NCBI RefSeq assembly: GCF_003952665.1
Contig: NZ_CP017947.1
Span: forward strand, 390,532 to 454,531
DNA from: Bosea sp. Tri-49
GTDB taxonomy: Bacteria > Pseudomonadota > Alphaproteobacteria > Rhizobiales > Beijerinckiaceae
Length of the DNA stretch: 64,000 nucleotides
Direction: 5' to 3'
The notes under the pieces were generated by a model. The model was not told the DNA's origin and ran no database searches. It worked only from the letters and a program-made list of their open reading frames with translations. The position numbers and the translations under genes are program-made. Numbering within the stretch: position 1 is the first letter of the stretch; each line of letters starts with the position of its first letter. Positions 17,748 to 26,143 of this stretch are shown in pieces.

Positions 17748-20700
17748 TGCGCCTGAAGTGCCTTGATCTCACACGCTACGGCAAGTTCACCGATCATCGC
17801 ATTGAGTTTGGCGAGCGGGTGGAAGGCGAGCCCGACCTGCATATCGTCTACGGTCCCAACGAGGCCGGTAAATCGACCGCTCTGGCCGGTTTTCTCGATC
17901 TCCTCTTCGGGATCGAAACGCGCAGCCGCTTCAACTTCATCCACCCTTATCCAACGATGCGCATCGGCGGGACATTGGAGCTCGCCGGCGGTCCCCAGGC
18001 GCTCGTCCGGATCAAGCGGCCGCAGAACAGCCTGCTCGATGTGCGCGACCAGCCGATTGCCGAAGGCGTCCTCCTGGGAGAACTCGGTGGCATCGATCGC
18101 GACTCGTATCGCACGATGTTCTCACTGGACGATGCGACATTGGAGGCAGGCGGCGAAAGCATCCTGTCGAGCAAGGGCGATCTCGGCCAGCTTCTGTTTT
18201 CGGCGAGCGCGGGTCTGGCGGATCTCAGCAAAGGCCTCGTCGATCTCAAGACCGAGGCCGAGGGTTTCTACAAATATCGCGCCCGCAGCGGCGAGCTGTC
18301 GGAGCTCAAGGCCCGTCTCGGGGAACTCAAGGCGGAGCGGGAGCGGATTGACACCTTGGCCTCCGACTATGCCCAGCTGATCGAGGCGCGCGATCGGGCC
18401 GCCATTCAGTACGAAGAGGCGATCGTCAGCCGCAGCAAAATCCAGGCGCGCATGGACGAGATCCAGCGCCATCTGAACGCCTTGCCGCGCCTGGCGGATT
18501 TGCGTGGAATCCGCCAGCGCATTGCGCCCCTGGCCGACCTTCCCAACGCTCCGCGCGGCTGGGCCGAGGAGCTGCCGCAGCTGCAGGAGGACGAGATCGA
18601 ACTCGGCATTCGCGCGCAGGGCCTCACAGAGGAGATCGCGGAGCTGTCAGGGCAGCTTGACGCGATCGTGGTGGACGAGACGGCGCTAAAGCTGACCGAC
18701 AAGGTCGAGCGGCTCGCTGATCTGCGTGCCCGCTATGTCACGGCGGAGAAGGATATCCCGGAGCGCCGTCTGCAACTGCGCGAGGCCGAATTCGCGATCT
18801 CTACGATCCTGAGCCGCATCGAGCGGACTGAAGAGACAGATCCGCATCGCCTCGTGCTGGGAGCCTCCGTCGTCGGTGTGCTTCGCACGCTGATCGAGAC
18901 GCGCTCCGGCATCGAGACCGCGCTGAAATCGGCAACCGATGAGCTGTTGGAGGCTCGCCGGCGACTGGACGAGGCGCAAGCGAGGCTACGCGAGGCCGGC
19001 GGCGATCCGGAAGCCGCGCAGGGACGCGAGACGCGGATGTCGTCGCTGGCGGCGACGGTCGCGGCCGCGCGGGCGGACGATCATGCGGCGCGTCGCCGGC
19101 TGGCCGAACGGGCTCGTGATGCCGCCGGCATGGTGCTGGCGGATCGCATTCGCGAGCTGCGGCCCTGGAACGGTGACATCGAGGAGCTCGTCGACCTGCC
19201 TGCTCCCGCTGCGGGGGAGATTCAGCGCTGGGTGCTGGCGACCGCCGAGACACAGAAGCGGATCGATCAGCACGCCGGCGAGGTCGAGCGCCTGACGACG
19301 GAACAGGTCCGCCTGGCGGCTGAGCTGAACGCGCTCAGTGGGATCTCAGGTCTGGTCTCTGATCAAGAAGCCGCGAGCATTCGTGCAATCCGGGAGCAGG
19401 CGTGGGCGGATCATCGGGGCAAGCTCGACACCACTTCCGCCGATGGCTTTGAGGCGGCGCTTCGGCGCGACGACATCGTCACGAACGGACGGCTCGGTCA
19501 TATGGCGGATGTCGCAAAACTCCACCAGACGAGCCAGGCGCTGGTCATCGTGAAGGCAGAGTGCGATCGCGCCATTGAACTTCGGGATCTCGCGACAACG
19601 GCTATGCAGGGCCTCCAGCGCGAGATCGCGGCCGCCGTAGCTGCGATCCGACCGACGCTGTCGGACAATACATCGCTGCCTCAGTTCGAAGCTTGGCTCG
19701 GCCGTCGAGACAAGGCCTTGGAGGCAAACGCGCTTGTCCGCGCGGCGGAGAGCGATCTTCGTGAGGCGGAAGCCGACGCCGTGGCTATGCGCGATAGGCT
19801 GGTCGGCGCGCTCGGCGCGGCCGGTCTGCCGCAGGATGCCGAGGCTCGGTTCGAGACGCTGCTGGTCGCAGGGCAGGGGGTCATCGATCGGGAGGTCGAG
19901 CTGAAGGCGTTGCGGGCCAGCGTGGATGAGCGGCGGCGCGACCTGGGGAGCCGTGAACGCGAGGTCGAAAAGGCCACGGAGGCCGACCGGGACTGGAACG
20001 CCTCATGGACCAAAACCTGCTCGGCCTGTTGGTTGGGAGAGGGCGGCATAGTGCCGACGCTCGCGACGGTTCGCGAAATCCTCGCAGCCATCACCGAACT
20101 CGACCCCGTGCTGGAGAAGAAGGCCAGTCTCGTCGACCGGATCGGCAAGATGGAGAAGGATCAGACCGCATTCCGCGACGACGCTGCAGCGCTCGCCAGC
20201 GAGATGGGGATCGCTGCTTCCTTCGGCGATGTCCTGGATCTGGCGCAGGTAGTCGGCGCTCGGATTCAGGAAGCTTACGCCGAACGCACGCGGCGGGTGA
20301 CCGCGGCCCAGAACCTGGAAGCTGCTCGGGCCCGGCATCGCACGCTCTCCGAGACGTTGGCGGTTCACGACCGGCGCAAGACTGAGATGCTCGCCTTCTT
20401 CAGCGTCGCAACCTTGGCGGAAGTCTCTAGCAAGCTGGTGGCCATCGAGAAGAGGGCGGAATTGGCGGCGCAGGCCGACGCTGCCGAGCGTGACATCCTC
20501 GCTGCGCTTCGGCTGGCCACGATCGACGAGGCGGAAGCTGCCCTCGATCTCTCCGATCACACTGCCCTGGAGGCTGAGCTTGTCGAGCTGAAGGCTCGCT
20601 TCGATGATCAGGACCAGCGCAGCCGTGACCTGTTCTCTGTTCACAGCAAGGCGCTCGACCGGGTCGAGGCCGTCGGCGGCGACGGTGCGGTGGCCAAGAT

Positions 20701-21238
20701 CGAGGAGGAGAAGCGCACGCTGCTGCTCGACATCGAGGATCGCGCGCTCCGCTATCTCAGGCTGAAGCTGGGCGCGGCCGCGGCCGAACAGGCGCTGCGC
20801 GCCTATCGTGACCGGCATCGCAGCTCGATGATGGCGCGCGCCTCGCAGGCCTTCGCAACGATCAGCCGTGGCGCCTATGCCGGGCTTGCCGCCCAGCCGG
20901 AGAAGGACGGCGAGATTCTGATCGCGCTAGCGGCCAGCGGAGGCTCGAAAGAGGCCGCGGAGCTATCGAAGGGCACGCGTTTCCAGCTTTATCTCGCGCT
21001 GCGGGTCGCCGGGTACTACGAGTTCGTCGCCTCTCGGCAACCGGTGCCGTTCATCGCCGATGACATCATGGAGACTTTTGATGATTTCCGAGCCGAAGAG
21101 GCTTTCCGGCTCTTCGGGGAGATGGCGCAGGTCGGGCAGGTGATCTACCTCACTCATCATCCGCACCTTTGCGAGATCGCGCGGCGGGTGTGCCCCGGTG
21201 CTAGGATTCATGAACTGACTGCACGCCTGCAACGTTAG
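17747..21238 (+). CDS. SbcC/YhaN-like AAA ATPase with long coiled coil
   Basis: A 1163-residue SMC-like ATPase. The N-terminal half-ATPase has Walker A GPNEAGKSTALAGF near residue 35 and the YhaN-type GIETRSRFNFIHPYPTMR that follows it. Residues about 170-980 are rich in Glu, Arg, Ala and Leu with heptad character, i.e. long coiled coils. The C-terminal half-ATPase has the ABC-type signature ELSKGTRFQLYLALR and Walker B PFIADDIMETFDD, then YLTHHPHLCEIA. A CSAC motif at about residue 758 is not at the midpoint, so I do not call it a zinc hook. By pairing and overlap it partners the nuclease at 16473-17747. Codon use and GC match the neighbourhood. Confidence 0.92.
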   Translation: MRLKCLDLTRYGKFTDHRIEFGERVEGEPDLHIVYGPNEAGKSTALAGFLDLLFGIETRSRFNFIHPYPTMRIGGTLELAGGPQALVRIKRPQNSLLDVRDQPIAEGVLLGELGGIDRDSYRTMFSLDDATLEAGGESILSSKGDLGQLLFSASAGLADLSKGLVDLKTEAEGFYKYRARSGELSELKARLGELKAERERIDTLASDYAQLIEARDRAAIQYEEAIVSRSKIQARMDEIQRHLNALPRLADLRGIRQRIAPLADLPNAPRGWAEELPQLQEDEIELGIRAQGLTEEIAELSGQLDAIVVDETALKLTDKVERLADLRARYVTAEKDIPERRLQLREAEFAISTILSRIERTEETDPHRLVLGASVVGVLRTLIETRSGIETALKSATDELLEARRRLDEAQARLREAGGDPEAAQGRETRMSSLAATVAAARADDHAARRRLAERARDAAGMVLADRIRELRPWNGDIEELVDLPAPAAGEIQRWVLATAETQKRIDQHAGEVERLTTEQVRLAAELNALSGISGLVSDQEAASIRAIREQAWADHRGKLDTTSADGFEAALRRDDIVTNGRLGHMADVAKLHQTSQALVIVKAECDRAIELRDLATTAMQGLQREIAAAVAAIRPTLSDNTSLPQFEAWLGRRDKALEANALVRAAESDLREAEADAVAMRDRLVGALGAAGLPQDAEARFETLLVAGQGVIDREVELKALRASVDERRRDLGSREREVEKATEADRDWNASWTKTCSACWLGEGGIVPTLATVREILAAITELDPVLEKKASLVDRIGKMEKDQTAFRDDAAALASEMGIAASFGDVLDLAQVVGARIQEAYAERTRRVTAAQNLEAARARHRTLSETLAVHDRRKTEMLAFFSVATLAEVSSKLVAIEKRAELAAQADAAERDILAALRLATIDEAEAALDLSDHTALEAELVELKARFDDQDQRSRDLFSVHSKALDRVEAVGGDGAVAKIEEEKRTLLLDIEDRALRYLRLKLGAAAAEQALRAYRDRHRSSMMARASQAFATISRGAYAGLAAQPEKDGEILIALAASGGSKEAAELSKGTRFQLYLALRVAGYYEFVASRQPVPFIADDIMETFDDFRAEEAFRLFGEMAQVGQVIYLTHHPHLCEIARRVCPGARIHELTARLQR

Positions 21239-21357
21239 TAAGATTGCTTGCGCACACCGATATCTGGAAGTTAATCACATGCACTTCCTCGCAGAGCCCT
21301 TCTCTGCTTGGGCGCCGTTTATTGGCGCCTGCCATTTTCCTAGACGCAGGATTTCGA

Positions 21358-21834
21358 ATGTCCGAGAATCATGAAGAATTACTGGAGCTGACGGCTTCTA
21401 TCGTCTCGGCCTATGTGAGCCACAATAATGTTCCTACCGCTGACGTGGTCGGCCTCATCGCCAGCACTCATTTCGCGTTGGCGAAGCTCGGCAGCACGCC
21501 GACAATCGCGCCGGCGGAGCCACTCGTGCCCGCTGTCTCGATCAGGAAATCGATCACCCCGGACTTCCTGATCTGCCTGGAAGATGGACAGAAATTCAAA
21601 TCGCTGAAGCGTCACATCGGGTATAAGTACGGGCTGACGCCGCAAGAGTACCGCGTAAAATAGGGCTTACCTGCCGACTACCCGATGGTCGCTCCCAGTT
21701 ATGCCGAGGCGCGGTCAATGCTGGCGAAATCGATTGGGCTTGGGCGCAAGCAAACGCCGGCCGCAGGCCCGGCCCCCGAGCCCGTCAAGCCGACCAGAGC
21801 GAAGCGTGTGACGAAGGCCAAGGCGTCAACTTAA
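21358..21834 (+). pseudogene. MucR-family transcriptional regulator with in-frame TAG
   Basis: The frame from ATG 21358 encodes a MucR/Ros zinc-finger-family regulator: ELTASIVSAYVSHNNV at the N-terminus, then the conserved ITPDFLICLEDGQKFKSLKRH and YGLTPQEYRVK. A TAG at 21661 interrupts exactly where the family has tryptophan (YRxKWGLP), and the expected continuation [17 protein letters not shown] proceeds in the same frame to a TAA at 21832. A single G-to-A change (TGG to TAG) explains it. The product would lack the C-terminal helices. MucR proteins bind AT-rich DNA and control exopolysaccharide, motility and cell-cycle genes in Hyphomicrobiales. The truncated 101-residue form might still fold in part. 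Confidence 0.88.
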
Positions 21835-22020
21835 CGGACCCCATGCCACCGCTTTGCCGCGAGCGCGTTGCGCTGTGCGGCCGGGCCCTTGTCCCATTTC
21901 ATCCAATTCGATCCGCGCACCCGATCGTACGGGTTGGACGGCTCGCCGCCAATGCGCTCTCTGAACCATGCAGCGACTGCCGCGACGATATGAGGGGCGT
22001 GTATCAGTGAAGCCAGCAGC
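21831..22020 (-). pseudogene. Degenerate ORF remnant, family not recognised
   Basis: Reading the minus strand back from 22020, one frame encodes about 60 residues ending at a TAA at 21831, with a strikingly protein-like, polar end (GGEPSNPYDRVRGSNWMKWD, then QRNALAAKRWHGVR). An in-frame TAG and the lack of a start upstream suggest the 5' part is lost or frame-broken. I do not recognise the family. The stretch overlaps the end of the MucR frame by four bases. Confidence 0.3.
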
Positions 22021-22158
22021 CAAGGCTAGTCCCGCGGGAGGCATCGCGGGCGATCTGATCGCCGTTCTGTCTTTCCGAAGCCAAGCGGCAAGGTCTGGTA
22101 CGATGACCAGCGTGATGTGCATCGCCAGATCTTCGAGGCCGAGGAAACCGTGTCGCTT

Positions 22159-22434
22159 GGCAGTTAAATGTAAGAATGCGCCAGTTTCGTCCGCCTTGCG
22201 CATTTAATTATGAGAATCGTGTCCGCCGGATTCTCAAATTAACTGCAACTGCGAGAGCGCTGGCGGCCGACTGGTTTGGGCTATTATTGTGCTGGCGAGA
22301 TTGACAAAGTGCGCTGGGATGGATTGCTCATGGGAGGCTCGCGGGGAGAGAACACCGGGAGCCGAATTCTCACATTAAGTAACAAAATTTCAGTCGGATT
22401 ATCAAATTAACTGCTCATTCTCAAATTAAGTGCC
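22159..22434. repeat. Array of six ~18-bp AT-rich repeats in both orientations
   Basis: Six copies of a motif close to GATTCTCAAATTAACTGC occur in 276 bp: reversed at about 22159-22178 and 22201-22218, forward at 22228-22247, 22364-22381, 22396-22413 and 22417-22434. Copies differ at one to four positions (for example TTCTCACATTAAGT and GATTATCAAATTAACT). The two reversed copies face the forward ones, giving an inverted arrangement around about 22223. Such arrays of recombinase-like sites are seen at ends of integrative elements, but no recombinase gene is in the window. The 715-bp stretch 21835-22549 has no other supportable gene. Confidence 0.6.
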
Positions 22435-22549
22435 AGCCCAACTAACTGAAATCATTGGCGCCGCGATATCGCATTTCACTGCCAAGTGACACCTAGTGCC
22501 GGCGCGGCCGTGTCGGGCGATCGCTCGCTGGAGGTTGAGTAGCTCCTGC

Positions 22550-24319
22550 TCACCCGCAGTGCCAATCTCCCCGCTCGGGACAAGCCTTCAGAATCGTCGA
22601 CAGCGAGAACAGGACGGTCGCGCCGCGGCCACCTCGGCTGGGCGAATTGTAGCTCAGCGGCGCGGCGACGGTGATGCCGGCCTCGACCGAATCGTTGAGT
22701 TGCAGGCGTACGCCGCCGCCCGCCGCGGAGAGCGACTGGACGATGTCCTTCGGCGCCGCATAGCTGCGGACGGCTCCGCCTTCGACGAAGCCGAAGAGCT
22801 GCACGTTCTTCAGGAAAGATAGCCCGGGCCGATAGTCGTAGCGTAGCTCTGCCGAACCGGCGATGCCGTTGTCACCGGCGAGCCATCCGCTTTGGAAGGC
22901 GCGCCCGAAGGCGCCGCCACCGAGATAGAACTGCTGTGAGATCAGCAACGCCTCGGAGCTGGCCTGACCGGAGCCGGCGAGCTTCATCGACCAGCTTTCG
23001 CCAAGACCCTGATAGCGCGTCAGCGCACCTTGCAGGAGATAGAAGTCGCCCGAGCCATCGAAACGCGAGAGCAACGGATCGTAACGGCGCGAGGCATCGT
23101 CGATGTCAAACCCCTTGCGCAGGCCGAGCATCGCATAAGTCGTGCCTAGCCAGTCGTCGCGGAGGCGATAATCGGCCGTCAGGCTCGCGATCCGCAGGCG
23201 ATCACGATAATTGATGCCGAAAATGCTCTCCTCGACGATGTTGCTGATGCCCAGCCCGGCGGTCAGCGAGAGCGATTGCCGCTGTGTCTGCAGTGCGACG
23301 ACCGTTGCCCTGGCTTCGAGATTCTCTGCATCGGACCGGACACGGCCGAGCCGACGCAGGTCGCCGGGCCAGACGACGCTGCGCGAGGCCGCGACGCCCA
23401 CCCGCAGCCAGTCATTGCCGAGCGGCGCATCATAGGAGAGGCGGCCATAGCGCAGCTCCCGTGTCGAGCCCGGGACCGATGAGAGGTTCACAGCGAGCGT
23501 GTCGCCGGGGACGATCAACGAATTCAGCGCGGCGCCGAAATAGGCCTGCCACGGACCGACGGCATTCGAAGCGGCATTGTCGAAGCCCGCGGAGACGAAC
23601 ACGCTCCAGCTGTGGAGGATCACGGTCAGACGGAACTGCCCGGAGCCGGTGCCGATTTCCTCCAGCGTCGTGTCCTTGACGCGTACCCCCGGGAGATCGT
23701 TGACGAGCAGGAGCTGGCGCTCGAGCGTCGCCAGCCTGGCCGGCGTCTCCTCGGCGATCGGCGCCAGCATCCGGCGCGTGCCGAAGCGGTTCGCCTCGTC
23801 GCCCTGCACCACCAGTTCTGCGACGGTGCCTGGGATGATCCTGATGGTGACGACGCCGCGCTTGATATCCTGCGGCGGTATGAGCGCACGCGTGAGGTGA
23901 TAGCCGGCGTCGCGATGGAGCTTGCTGATCTCGCCAGCGAGGGCGACGAGACCCGCCTGAGAGATCGGCTTGCCGAGCTTGTCGCGATAGGTGGCCTCGA
24001 TCTCGCCGGAGCCGAGCGGACTGTCGCCCTCGATCCTCACGGCGGCGAGCGTGAACAGCGCCCGTTCTTCACCGGTCGGTTGGTCGGGCGCGGATCCCGC
24101 CATCCGAACCGAAATCCCATCCCGGGTCTCCTGCAGCCGCTCGGCGCGTCGCTGCTCGAGCCCCTGATCGGCCGGCTGGATCGGCGGCGGAGACTGGCGG
24201 CCGCTCTGGGCATAGGCGGGGCCAATCAAGGCCGGCGAGCACATGAGGAGCGATAGGATCACCGCTCGCAGACTACCACTGGATAGTCCGCCCACTCGCC
24301 GCCATGCCATGTCGAACAT
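22550..24319 (-). CDS. TpsB outer-membrane transporter (ShlB/FhaC/HecB family)
   Basis: A 589-residue two-partner-secretion transporter. A signal peptide (ILSLLMCSPALIGPAYAQ) is followed by a proline- and glutamine-rich linker, a POTRA_2-type domain at about residues 85-170 (FTLAAVRIEGDSPLGS, then IRIIPGTVAELVVQ), and a C-terminal 16-strand-type beta barrel ending in aromatic-rich strands. Family members sit in the outer membrane and export large beta-helical TpsA exoproteins. No TpsA gene is next to it; the divergent neighbour is the FecR-domain Gly/Asn-repeat protein at 24501, which could be cargo or a co-regulated surface protein. The shared 181-bp intergenic region probably carries both promoters. 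Confidence 0.9.
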   Translation of the reverse strand: MFDMAWRRVGGLSSGSLRAVILSLLMCSPALIGPAYAQSGRQSPPPIQPADQGLEQRRAERLQETRDGISVRMAGSAPDQPTGEERALFTLAAVRIEGDSPLGSGEIEATYRDKLGKPISQAGLVALAGEISKLHRDAGYHLTRALIPPQDIKRGVVTIRIIPGTVAELVVQGDEANRFGTRRMLAPIAEETPARLATLERQLLLVNDLPGVRVKDTTLEEIGTGSGQFRLTVILHSWSVFVSAGFDNAASNAVGPWQAYFGAALNSLIVPGDTLAVNLSSVPGSTRELRYGRLSYDAPLGNDWLRVGVAASRSVVWPGDLRRLGRVRSDAENLEARATVVALQTQRQSLSLTAGLGISNIVEESIFGINYRDRLRIASLTADYRLRDDWLGTTYAMLGLRKGFDIDDASRRYDPLLSRFDGSGDFYLLQGALTRYQGLGESWSMKLAGSGQASSEALLISQQFYLGGGAFGRAFQSGWLAGDNGIAGSAELRYDYRPGLSFLKNVQLFGFVEGGAVRSYAAPKDIVQSLSAAGGGVRLQLNDSVEAGITVAAPLSYNSPSRGGRGATVLFSLSTILKACPERGDWHCG

Positions 24320-24500
24320 GCACCCGTCTGTTGGGCTTTTGCCCAGCCTTCCCCGCTCAAAAACCGTAAATAGACATGGTTAATCAGGACTTAATGCTTC
24401 CTCCTGTTTCAGAGCGTTGCGCTAAGCCAGCGTTCAGAACTGCCTGCTAGAAGGCAGGATAGCCGGCTTTGCACGACCTCCAGAACGGAGACTGCCCCCC

Positions 24501-26063
24501 ATGCTACGAGCGACCCGCATCCTCTTCGCTGCGGGCCTTCTGGCCCTTTTGCGTGCGTTGGGCCCGAACGAGGCTTTCGCCCAAGACAATATCTGGCAGG
24601 TCAGCAAGGTCTCGGGCGAAGCCTGGGTCGCAGGTTCCGGCGTTCAACAGGTGTCGCTCGGCCAGGCCTCGACGCTCAGGCCCGGCGATATGATCCGTAC
24701 CGGGCGCAACGGCCGTGTCCTTTTGGTGCGCGGGGCGGAGAGCATGCTGATCTCCGCCAATTCGCAGGTCGCCGTGCCGACGACGAACGGCTCGGGCCGC
24801 TCGACGATCCTCCAGCAGGCCGGGTCGATCCTGCTCGACGTGGAGAAGCGGAACGTCCAACATTTCGAAGTCGAGACCCCCTTTCTTGCCGCCGTGGTCA
24901 AGGGCACGCAGTTCCGTGTTACGGTGACCTCGGGCAGCGCCAAGGTCGACGTCCAGCGCGGCCAGGTCCAGGTCAGCGATTTCCGCTCGGGTCAGTTCGT
25001 GCTGGTCCAGCCCGGGCAGGCCGCCAGCGTCGCTGGAAACGGTGCGGCCGGCCTCAGGCTCTCCGGTACGGGACAATTCAACCCGACCCAGCAGGGAGCA
25101 CCGCGCACACCCTCCATTCGTCCGATTTCGGTTCCACGCGAGGGCCTGCCGCCGCCAGTCGGTGCCGCCCGCGAGGAGCGCCGGGCCAGTGGCGGCGAAG
25201 GTTCTGGCAAAGCCGTTTCCGTCAGTGGCGGAACGGTGCGCATCGGCGCGACATTGGGCGAGGCTAAAGTCAACGTGCATGCGGTGACCAAGGGGCTGGC
25301 GCGCAATGTGGGCGACGGAGCCGTCTCCTCCGGGCGCGTGCAGGCCACGTTCTGGTCGACTGGAGAGGTTTCGCCAGCGATCAACGCCTCGAATAATGGT
25401 CAGCCAATCGGCAATTTGGAAAACACGAGATCGGATGGCGTGACAGCTTCGGCGAACGTCAACAGCCAGGCGAACGGTCGTAGCAATGGCGCAGGCGTCT
25501 CAGCCAAAGGCAGCAGCAACGACTCAACGAAAGTCTCCGGCAACGCCGGCGGGAACGGCAACGGCAATGGCGGCGGGAACGGCAACGGCAACGCCGGTGG
25601 GAACGGCAACGGCAACGCCGGCGGGAATGGTAACGGCAATGCCGGCGGGAACGGCAACGGCAACGCCGGCGGGAACGGCAACGGCAACGCCGGCGGGAAC
25701 GGCAACGGCAACGCCGGCGGGAATGGCAACGGCAATGCCGGCGGGAATGGCAATGGCAATGCCGGCGGGAACGGCAACGGCAATGCCGGCGGGAACGGCA
25801 ATGGCAATGCCGGCGGGAACGGCAACGGCAATGCCGGCGGGAACGGCAATGGCAATGCCGGCGGGAATGGCAACGGCAATGCCGGCGGGAACGGCAATGG
25901 CAATGCCGGCGGGAACGGCAACGGCAATGCCGGCGGGAATGGCAATGGCAACGCCGGCGGGAACGGGAACGGCAATGGCGGCTTGAATCTGGGCCTGAAC
26001 CTGGGCGTCGTGAACGTCGGGGTGAGCCTCGGCGGGAGCGGCGTCGGGAATTCCCGACGCTGA
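24501..26063 (+). CDS. FecR-domain exported protein with Gly/Asn repeat tract
   Basis: A 520-residue protein. A signal peptide (LLALLRALGPNEAFAQ) is followed by a FecR-type domain at about residues 40-180: LRPGDMIRTGRNGRVLL, then FEVETPFLAAVVKGTQFRV and VQVSDFRSGQFVLVQPGQ. A linker leads to about residues 350-494, consisting of 18 octapeptide units of the type GGNGNGNA, and a short tail GLNLGLNLGVVNVGVSLGG. The repeat tract suggests a flexible, surface-exposed or matrix component. FecR domains normally sit in anti-sigma or periplasmic sensing proteins, but here no sigma factor is nearby. It is divergent from the TpsB gene and 80 bases upstream of the CHASE2 protein gene, suggesting a common pathway for surface assembly; that is inference. 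Confidence 0.85.
   Translation: MLRATRILFAAGLLALLRALGPNEAFAQDNIWQVSKVSGEAWVAGSGVQQVSLGQASTLRPGDMIRTGRNGRVLLVRGAESMLISANSQVAVPTTNGSGRSTILQQAGSILLDVEKRNVQHFEVETPFLAAVVKGTQFRVTVTSGSAKVDVQRGQVQVSDFRSGQFVLVQPGQAASVAGNGAAGLRLSGTGQFNPTQQGAPRTPSIRPISVPREGLPPPVGAAREERRASGGEGSGKAVSVSGGTVRIGATLGEAKVNVHAVTKGLARNVGDGAVSSGRVQATFWSTGEVSPAINASNNGQPIGNLENTRSDGVTASANVNSQANGRSNGAGVSAKGSSNDSTKVSGNAGGNGNGNGGGNGNGNAGGNGNGNAGGNGNGNAGGNGNGNAGGNGNGNAGGNGNGNAGGNGNGNAGGNGNGNAGGNGNGNAGGNGNGNAGGNGNGNAGGNGNGNAGGNGNGNAGGNGNGNAGGNGNGNAGGNGNGNAGGNGNGNGGLNLGLNLGVVNVGVSLGGSGVGNSRR
25548..25979 (+). repeat. Eighteen tandem copies of a 24-nt coding repeat
   Basis: 432 bp made of exactly 18 units of 24 nt encoding Gly-Gly-Asn-Gly-Asn-Gly-Asn-(Ala/Gly). 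The first and last units end in Gly instead of Ala. Units differ almost only by C/T at third positions of Asn and Gly codons, which points to selection on the peptide together with recent unit duplication. Copy number is likely to vary between strains. Confidence 0.95.
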
Positions 26064-26143
26064 TTCTCTTGACGGAATGGTCAGCTTTCCTGGGCTAGGG
26101 TCGGGCTGATTGACCTCAATGCCCGGCAGGGTGGCGGACGGAC

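Noticed and set aside
20009..20040. Rad50-type zinc hook in the YhaN-like ATPase
   Set aside because: The CSAC motif is at about residue 758 of 1163, not at the centre of the coiled coil, and lacks the usual flanking pattern.
22159..22434. CRISPR array
   Set aside because: Repeats are short, diverged, in both orientations and irregularly spaced, and no cas gene is nearby.
25400..25975. Minus-strand open frame encoding a Pro/Phe/Leu repeat protein
   Set aside because: It is the complement of the Gly/Asn tandem repeat of the FecR-domain gene; a 24-nt repeat keeps all frames open.
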